Shown one piece after another: positions 6,609-10,980 of a stretch of 10,980 bases of DNA. The stretch is from an uncultured Clostridia bacterium. GTDB taxonomy: Bacteria; Bacillota; Clostridia; JAAYHZ01. The notes under the pieces are model-generated. The model searched no databases, was not told where the DNA came from, and saw only the letters and a program-made list of their open reading frames with translations. Each line of letters starts with the position of its first letter. The stretch's first letter is position 1. The stretch is taken from the NCBI GenBank assembly GCA_937894465.1, contig CALCRE010000308.1:1-10980 (forward strand), given 5' to 3'. Made by a program: the position numbers and the translations under genes.

Positions 6609-7181
6609 CTATTCCTCAAATATAATGTTCCCGTTTTCCATGGATTTAACAATGACAAGGGATTCCACCTTGAAACCTTTTTCACGTAACATATTACCGC
6701 CTTTTTGAAATCCTTTTTCAATGGCGTCTCCTATGCCGACGACCTTTGCACCTGCTTGCCGGGCAATTTCAATTAAACCCATTGCTGCTTCACCATTCGC
6801 CAAAAAGTCGTCGATAATCAACACAGAGTCATTGTTATCGATATAGCGTTTGGAAACTTTCATGATATACTCAGCGGATCTGGTGTAAGAATATGCTTTG
6901 GAGTTGTATGTATCTTCTTCCATATTCAAAGCGTTGCTTTTTTTTGCAAATATGACCGGAACATTAAAATAGACAGCAGTCATACAAGCCAATGAAATTC
7001 CTGAAGCTTCAACAGTAAGTATTTTAGTAACCGGGACATCGGAGAATCTTTTCTTGAATTCCTTCCCCATGGCATCCAGCAGACCTACATCCAATTGATG
7101 GTTCAAAAAGCTGTCCACCTTTAATACATTGCCTTCATAAACGCTTGCGTCTTCTAATATCCTTTTCTTTAACAGTTCCAT
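6609..7181 (-). CDS. xpt: Xanthine phosphoribosyltransferase
   Basis: Xpt joins xanthine to PRPP to make XMP, a cytoplasmic purine salvage step. The 190-residue protein matches what I recall of B. subtilis Xpt along its length: the MELLKK start, KVDSFLNHQLD at 21-31, VEASGI at 57-62, and the PRPP-binding loop LIIDDFLANGEA at 121-132. The C-terminal part (KVESLVIVKSMENGNI) is also typical. I chose ATG 7181, which gives the family's usual N-terminus and has TAGGTG four bases upstream. An in-frame ATG at 7199 would add six residues (MIGRCI) and has no good RBS. It lies upstream of the nucleoside transporter in the same direction, separated by a hairpin and 123 bases. No purine riboswitch is recognisable in its leader. 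Confidence 0.95.
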   Translation of the reverse strand: MELLKKRILEDASVYEGNVLKVDSFLNHQLDVGLLDAMGKEFKKRFSDVPVTKILTVEASGISLACMTAVYFNVPVIFAKKSNALNMEEDTYNSKAYSYTRSAEYIMKVSKRYIDNNDSVLIIDDFLANGEAAMGLIEIARQAGAKVVGIGDAIEKGFQKGGNMLREKGFKVESLVIVKSMENGNIIFEE

Positions 7182-7188
7182 GATACAC

Positions 7189-7224
7189 CTACCAATCATA
7201 CAAATGAAAAAGGCTTTCAGCCAT
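7189..7224 (-). CDS. Possible 11-codon leader ORF in the xpt leader
   Basis: In the xpt leader an ATG (7224-7222) opens MAESLFHLYDW and stops at TAG (7191-7189). That TAG is part of the xpt Shine-Dalgarno region (TAGGTG), so ribosomes finishing this ORF would sit on the xpt RBS. Its own start context is poor because AGGG lies only one base before the ATG. It may be chance, since 11 codons is short and there is no independent evidence for translation. Confidence 0.2.
   Translation of the reverse strand: MAESLFHLYDW
7205..7221 (-). promoter_or_regulatory. Small hairpin plus T-run in the xpt leader
   Basis: On the minus strand GGCT-GAA-AGCC is followed directly by TTTTTC, the arrangement of a miniature intrinsic terminator or attenuator, about 25-40 bases before the xpt start. 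A 4-bp stem is weak alone, although flanking AATG and CATT could extend it across the T-run. It lies inside the possible leader ORF, which would allow a link between translation and transcription, but this is conjecture. Confidence 0.25.
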
Positions 7225-7260
7225 TCCCTGATACAAGGATAAAACTAAAACCTGAACCCT

Positions 7261-7290
7261 ATCATACACTTATATTATATAACAAGTCAA
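7261..7290 (-). promoter_or_regulatory. xpt: Probable sigma-A promoter of xpt
   Basis: TTGACT (7290-7285) and TATGAT (7266-7261) are each one base from consensus, separated by 18 bp, and point toward xpt. Transcription would begin near 7254, giving a leader of about 70 bases. That is too short to hold a standard purine riboswitch, and none of its conserved core sequence is visible. Confidence 0.6.
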
Positions 7291-7315
7291 CTGCTTACAA
7301 GCTAAAAATCTTAAA

Positions 7316-7342
7316 TTATTTGACGATTATTTGACGATTATT
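7316..7342. repeat. 11-bp tandem repeat between divergent promoters
   Basis: Two perfect copies of TTATTTGACGA (7316-7326 and 7327-7337) are followed by a partial third, TTATT. The period of about one DNA helical turn puts each copy on the same face of the helix, as in some operators or activator sites. It lies upstream of both the xpt promoter and the flavoprotein promoter. The TTGACG inside each unit resembles a -35 box, but no -10 box lies at the right distance on the plus strand. Confidence 0.6.
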
Positions 7343-7389
7343 AAACCTGCAAAAAGTCGTTTGGTTTTCAGTTGTTGATTTAAAATCGC

Positions 7390-7417
7390 TTGTGTATGTT
7401 TATAGGTATGATATAAT
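7390..7417 (+). promoter_or_regulatory. Probable extended -10 promoter of the flavoprotein-lactonase operon
   Basis: TATAAT at 7412-7417 is a perfect -10 hexamer and is preceded by TG at 7409-7410, making an extended -10. TTGTGT (7390-7395) is a partial -35 at 16 bp. The leader would be about 60 bases. Near the start codon, CTGAA (7464-7468) and TTCAG (7473-7477) pair around AGGG, placing the only Shine-Dalgarno-like bases in a hairpin loop. Confidence 0.6.
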
Positions 7418-7483
7418 CTTGTTGGCTTATCCACTTAAGCTTTATTTTAAGAAGAAACTAAAACTGAAAGGGTTCAGATTTAT

Positions 7484-8872
7484 ATGAATTTTGATTACGA
7501 CGTTATCATTATCGGTTGCGGTACAGCAGGTATCATGGCCGGTTATGAACTGATAGAATTAAATCCCGACATTAAACTTTTAATGATCGACCAAGGCAAT
7601 TCCATTGATAGAAGGCGTTGCCCCATTATAAGCAAAAAAACCGATAAATGTATCAATTGCCGATCTTGTGATATTATGAACGGATTTGGAGGCGCAGGTG
7701 CTTTTTCAGACGGTAAATTTAATTTTACTACTGAATTCGGCGGATGGTTAAGCGAATACTTAGGCCACGACAAAGTCATGGAGCTCATCGAATATGTAGA
7801 TGATATCAATATGCATTTCGGTGCCACCGAAAAACGTTATTCCACTTCTTCTCCTCAAGCGAAGGGCTTGGAGAAGCTCGCTTTGCAAAACGATTTACAT
7901 TTGTTAAAAGCATCGGTAAAGCACTTAGGTACAGAGCGTAACTTTGAAATATTAAGAAAACAATATCAATACCTGGCACAAAAAGTTGAAATACAGTTTA
8001 ATACGACTGTTGAACAAATCGACCCGAAGGAAGATCACTTTGATGTTATCATTAAGAATAAAACAATATCCTGCAAATATTTGATCGCTGCTCCGGGACG
8101 TTCCGGTGCAGAATGGTTTTCCTCCCAGTGTAATAAAATGGGGATCAATTTAATTAATAACCAAGTGGATATCGGCGTTCGGGTGGAGTTACCGGCCACT
8201 GTATTCAACCATATCACCGATGCAGTATACGAATCGAAACTACTGTATCGTACCAAACAGTACGGAGACATGGTAAGAACATTTTGTATGAATCCTAACG
8301 GATATGTGGTATCGGAAAACGTAGAAGGGATCGTTACGGTAAATGGACACAGTTATTCAGACGATGAGATGGGAAGTGAGAACACCAATTTTGCTTTGTT
8401 AGTCAGTAACAAGTTCACTTATCCTTTTAATCAACCCTATCAATACGGAAAAAGAATCGCATCGTTGTCGAACATGCTAGGAGGCGGTGTATTAATACAA
8501 CGTTTCGGTGATTTGATCAAAGGAAGAAGAACAAACGAGCATCGTCTTGCCCAAAGCTTCACAAAACCAACTCTAAACGCCACGCCGGGGGATTTAAGCT
8601 TGGTGCTGACAAAACGTCACTTGGACAATATCATTGAAATGATATATGCTTTGGATAAAATTGCTCCGGGTACCGCCAACCATGACACATTGTTATACGG
8701 TGTGGAAGTCAAATTCTACAGTGCGCGCTTGGAGTTGGATAAGAACTTGGAAACAGCAATACCCAACTTGTTTGCCGTTGGAGACGGAGCCGGTATCACC
8801 AGAGGATTATCTCAAGCCGGTGCAAGCGGTATACACACCGCCAGAGTCATAACAAACCGGATCCGGCAATAA
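7484..8872 (+). CDS. FAD-dependent oxidoreductase, COG2509-like, with a four-cysteine motif
   Basis: This is a soluble flavoprotein of 462 residues with unknown substrate. The N-terminal dinucleotide-binding fold is clear: DVIIIGCGTAG (6-16), with Asp36 ending the second strand. The C-terminal FAD contact is FAVGDGAGITRGLSQAGASG (430-449). The middle has an IAAPGRSG segment (201-208). Just after the first fold comes C46-x9-C56-x2-C59-x2-C62, followed by GFGGAGAFSDGK (67-78). I recall this combination from uncharacterised FAD-dependent dehydrogenases of COG2509. The cysteines could hold an Fe-S cluster or zinc, or act in redox chemistry. The start has AAAGGG 12-13 bases upstream, a rather long spacing. 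The lactonase follows after 25 bases. Substrate and electron partner cannot be read from the sequence. Confidence 0.88.
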   Translation: MNFDYDVIIIGCGTAGIMAGYELIELNPDIKLLMIDQGNSIDRRRCPIISKKTDKCINCRSCDIMNGFGGAGAFSDGKFNFTTEFGGWLSEYLGHDKVMELIEYVDDINMHFGATEKRYSTSSPQAKGLEKLALQNDLHLLKASVKHLGTERNFEILRKQYQYLAQKVEIQFNTTVEQIDPKEDHFDVIIKNKTISCKYLIAAPGRSGAEWFSSQCNKMGINLINNQVDIGVRVELPATVFNHITDAVYESKLLYRTKQYGDMVRTFCMNPNGYVVSENVEGIVTVNGHSYSDDEMGSENTNFALLVSNKFTYPFNQPYQYGKRIASLSNMLGGGVLIQRFGDLIKGRRTNEHRLAQSFTKPTLNATPGDLSLVLTKRHLDNIIEMIYALDKIAPGTANHDTLLYGVEVKFYSARLELDKNLETAIPNLFAVGDGAGITRGLSQAGASGIHTARVITNRIRQ

Positions 8873-8897
8873 ATATAGATAAAACGGGAGTGATTGT

Positions 8898-9947
8898 ATG
8901 AGTATGTACCAATATTTTTATGCCGGAACTACCGAGGATTCCATTTGGCTTATGGAGCTTTCTACCCAAACCGGTTCCATCCGAAATGTGGATCGATTCA
9001 CCGGGTTAAGAAGGCCCACTTATCAGATATTGACCGAGGACAACCAAGTTCTGTTTTCAGTAGATGAATCCTCTGACAGCGAGGGAGGCGTCAGTTCTTT
9101 TAAAGTGACAAAAAGTTACGGTTTAAATCTCATGAATCACCGACCTTCCAAAGGATCGGGGCCTTGTCACCTCAGTTTGAGCAATGATGAAAAATACCTT
9201 ATGGCGGCAGGCTACACGGACGGAAGCCTTTACACCTATCCCGTTATGCAAGATCGGTCATTGGGTGAAATGAGCCACTTACATTATCATGCAGGTCGCA
9301 GTGTCCATAAGGAACGTCAAACACGCCCTCATGCTCATTGCATCATTCCGTTAACCGGAACAGATTATATATTTGTGGCGGATTTAGGCACCGACAAGGT
9401 TTATGTATATCGTTTATATGAGGGTGCATTGGTTGAAAATGATCCTCCTTTTGTGAACATTCATCCCGGCGCAGGACCGAGACACTTGGTTTTTGATTCC
9501 GGTCGTAAATATTTGTATCTGATTAACGAGGTGGACAATACGGTAACAGTATTAAAAACGGAACCTAAAACCGGTTCTTTGACAGTCAAGCAGGACATTT
9601 CCACTATACCGCCGGATTTTACTGAAACCACTTGGTGTTCGGCCATTCGAATGTCAGCCGATGAAAAATATATTTATGCTTCTAACAGAGGTCATGACAG
9701 TATCGCCGTATTTCAAAGAGATTTAGGAACCGGTCTGTTGGAACGAAAAGGGTGGATTCCTTCAAGAGGCAGTTGGCCACGGGATTTCAACATTTCTTCT
9801 GATGGAAATTTTCTGATAGTTGCCAATCAACACAGCGATTCCATTTTCTCCTACCGGCTGGACAAAGCCACCGGTTTGGGAACATATACCGGGTACAGCG
9901 CTTTTGTAGAAAAACCTGTTTGTATCACATTTTTGAATAATAAATAA
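8898..9947 (+). CDS. Beta-propeller lactonase (6-phosphogluconolactonase/YkgB family)
   Basis: This is a soluble protein of 349 residues in the seven-bladed beta-propeller lactonase family. Repeated blade motifs are visible: GPCHLSLSNDEKYLMAAGYTDG (88-109), RPHAHCIIPLTGTDYIFVADLGTDKVYVY (143-171), GPRHLVFDSGRKYLYLINEVDNTVTVL (193-219), SADEKYIYASNRGHDSIAVF (253-272) and WPRDFNISSDGNFLIVANQHSDSI (293-316). Members include 6-phosphogluconolactonase of the oxidative pentose phosphate pathway, but many relatives hydrolyse other lactones or are uncharacterised. There is no signal peptide. GGGAG lies seven bases before the ATG. The gene follows the flavoprotein by 25 bases, so an oxidation-then-lactone-opening pathway is a reasonable inference. 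It ends just before a strong terminator. Confidence 0.9.
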   Translation: MSMYQYFYAGTTEDSIWLMELSTQTGSIRNVDRFTGLRRPTYQILTEDNQVLFSVDESSDSEGGVSSFKVTKSYGLNLMNHRPSKGSGPCHLSLSNDEKYLMAAGYTDGSLYTYPVMQDRSLGEMSHLHYHAGRSVHKERQTRPHAHCIIPLTGTDYIFVADLGTDKVYVYRLYEGALVENDPPFVNIHPGAGPRHLVFDSGRKYLYLINEVDNTVTVLKTEPKTGSLTVKQDISTIPPDFTETTWCSAIRMSADEKYIYASNRGHDSIAVFQRDLGTGLLERKGWIPSRGSWPRDFNISSDGNFLIVANQHSDSIFSYRLDKATGLGTYTGYSAFVEKPVCITFLNNK

Positions 9948-9971
9948 ATCCTATAAATCAATAAATTATTA

Positions 9972-10014
9972 AAAAATACCCGAATACCTTCAAAAGAAGT
10001 ATTCGGGTATTTTT
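9972..10014. terminator. Strong bidirectional terminator between convergent genes
   Basis: A perfect 16-bp inverted repeat (9972-9987 with 9999-10014, core ATACCCGAATAC) encloses an 11-base loop. A T-run ends the stem on the plus strand (TTTTTGTTTCTTT), and the A-run at the other end gives a T-run on the minus strand. It lies 24 bases after the lactonase stop and 13 bases after the minus-strand feoB stop, serving both. Confidence 0.92.
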
Positions 10015-10027
10015 GTTTCTTTATAAT

Positions 10028-10980
10028 CTATGCAAACCCAAGTAACCGAGCTATGTTGGCAATCACAAAACATATAACCATACCCGTAACTGTAGGAACA
10101 GCAAAGGATACAATGGTCCATTTCCAGCTTTGCGTCTCTTTTTTTATGGTCATGCAAGTAGTTCCGCATGGCCAATGCATCAGAGAAAAAAACATTACGC
10201 AAACAGCTGTAAGCCAAGTCCACCCGTTATTTACAAACAAGTCATGCAGTTCGGAAAGGTTTCTAATGTCGGTCAACGATCCTGTTGCCATATAACTCAT
10301 AATGATAATCGGTATCACGATTTCATTGGCAGGAAACCCAAGGATAAAAGCCATTAATATATATCCGTCCATGCCTAATAATCGGGCAAAGGGATCGAGA
10401 AATCCTGCACAGTGTGCAAGAAGGCTTACGCCGTCCGCGTGAACATTTGCGAGAATCCATATGATCAATCCTGCCGGGGCTGCTACAGCTATGGCACGCC
10501 CGAGTACAAAAAATGTTCTGTCAAAAATGGATCGAATAATGACTTTGCCAATTTGGGGGCGTCTGTACGGAGGTAATTCAAGATTAAAAGACGAAGGTAA
10601 TCCCTTTAAGATTGTTTTTGATAATAATTTTGATATCAATACAGTCATCACAACACCGAGTACAATCACACCGGTCAACGTTAAAGTTGAAATTATTGAG
10701 CCGAACACACCGCTGACAGTTCCGACAAAAAACATTGTAATGATGGCAATTAAAGTCGGAAATCGTCCGTTACAAGGGACAAAATTATTGGTAACGGTGG
10801 CAATTAAACGTTCACGAGGTGAATCGATGATACGACACCCTATGATTCCGGCGGCGTTACAACCAAAACCCATACACATAGTGAGTGCTTGTTTTCCGTG
10901 AGCACATGCTTTTCGGAAAAAATTGCGACCTGTGCGGTTGCATGTACCACAATTTACCTTGTCAAGCTGCTGGATCTTTT
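10028..10980 (-). CDS. feoB: Ferrous iron transport protein B, C-terminal part, cut by the right edge
   Basis: The frame is open from the right edge to the stop at 10028, so this is the last 316 or so residues; the GTPase domain and start lie outside. FeoB imports Fe2+ across the cytoplasmic membrane. Both Gate/nucleoside-recognition regions are visible: HGKQALTMCMGFGCNAAG followed by DSPRERLIATVTNNFVPCNGRFP in the first half, and ILGFPANEIVIPIIIMSYM in the second. The C-terminal signature HWPCGTTCMTIKKETQSWKW precedes the last membrane helix. The edge portion is unusually cysteine-rich, with CGTC and further Cys residues just before the first gate. An internal ATG at 10879 is not the start, because conserved FeoB sequence continues upstream of it. 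Confidence 0.93.
   Translation of the reverse strand, partial: KIQQLDKVNCGTCNRTGRNFFRKACAHGKQALTMCMGFGCNAAGIIGCRIIDSPRERLIATVTNNFVPCNGRFPTLIAIITMFFVGTVSGVFGSIISTLTLTGVIVLGVVMTVLISKLLSKTILKGLPSSFNLELPPYRRPQIGKVIIRSIFDRTFFVLGRAIAVAAPAGLIIWILANVHADGVSLLAHCAGFLDPFARLLGMDGYILMAFILGFPANEIVIPIIIMSYMATGSLTDIRNLSELHDLFVNNGWTWLTAVCVMFFSLMHWPCGTTCMTIKKETQSWKWTIVSFAVPTVTGMVICFVIANIARLLGFA

Noticed and set aside
7200..7480. A guanine/purine riboswitch ahead of xpt
   Set aside because: I looked for the conserved aptamer core (TATAATCC, GTTTCTACC, CCGTAAA-like segments) on the minus strand and did not see it. A covariance-model search would be decisive.
10461..10901. A 146-codon plus-strand open frame opposite feoB
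   Set aside because: It is antisense to conserved FeoB sequence and has no Shine-Dalgarno site or family resemblance.
1..10980. CRISPR array, tRNA or rRNA, phage defence genes or toxin-antitoxin pairs
   Set aside because: I saw no regularly spaced repeats, no RNA gene sequence and no open frame with such domains; the window is almost fully filled by metabolic and transport genes.

Overview
The window looks like a chromosomal segment of a low-GC Gram-positive bacterium, most likely a member of the Clostridia. The reasons are the AT-rich sequence, strong AGGAGG-type ribosome binding sites, a BMP-lipoprotein nucleoside ABC transporter, a SEC-C protein of a type I associate with Clostridia, and a clostridial-style FeoB. 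I cannot name the genus. I see no rRNA, tRNA, CRISPR array, phage gene or intact insertion sequence.

Layout. The minus strand from 7181 down to about 250 is a nucleoside/purine salvage block. First comes xpt (xanthine phosphoribosyltransferase), followed by a hairpin. Then comes a tightly packed row: BMP-family substrate-binding lipoprotein, double-domain ABC ATPase, two permeases, deoC, a SEC-C zinc-motif protein and a divergent LspA-like signal peptidase II. Start/stop overlaps or gaps of 13 nt or less imply one transcript. A hairpin at 76-107 probably ends it. At the extreme left another minus-strand gene begins (ATG at 19-17 with a strong RBS) and leaves the window after about six codons.

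The spacer at 7182-7483 separates xpt from two plus-strand genes. These are a COG2509-like FAD-dependent oxidoreductase with a C-x9-C-x2-C-x2-C motif and a seven-bladed beta-propeller lactonase (6-phosphogluconolactonase/YkgB type), 25 nt apart and probably co-transcribed. The spacer holds divergent promoters, an 11-bp tandem repeat and a 9-bp inverted repeat shared by the two leaders. A strong bidirectional terminator (9972-10014) separates the lactonase from the C-terminal part of a minus-strand feoB, which is cut by the right edge.

How the genes fit together. The transporter would import nucleosides or bases, DeoC would feed deoxyribose 5-phosphate into glycolysis, and Xpt would recapture xanthine as XMP. 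The transporter's substrate-binding protein is itself a lipoprotein, so an LspA-like peptidase at the end of the same operon is a suggestive pairing. No nucleoside phosphorylase or phosphopentomutase lies in the window. The most interesting leads are the divergent LspA-like protein and SEC-C protein closing a nucleoside operon, the flavoprotein-lactonase pair with a cysteine cluster, and the xpt leader, which lacks a recognisable purine riboswitch but has a short upstream ORF ending in the xpt RBS. None of these proves a new system.
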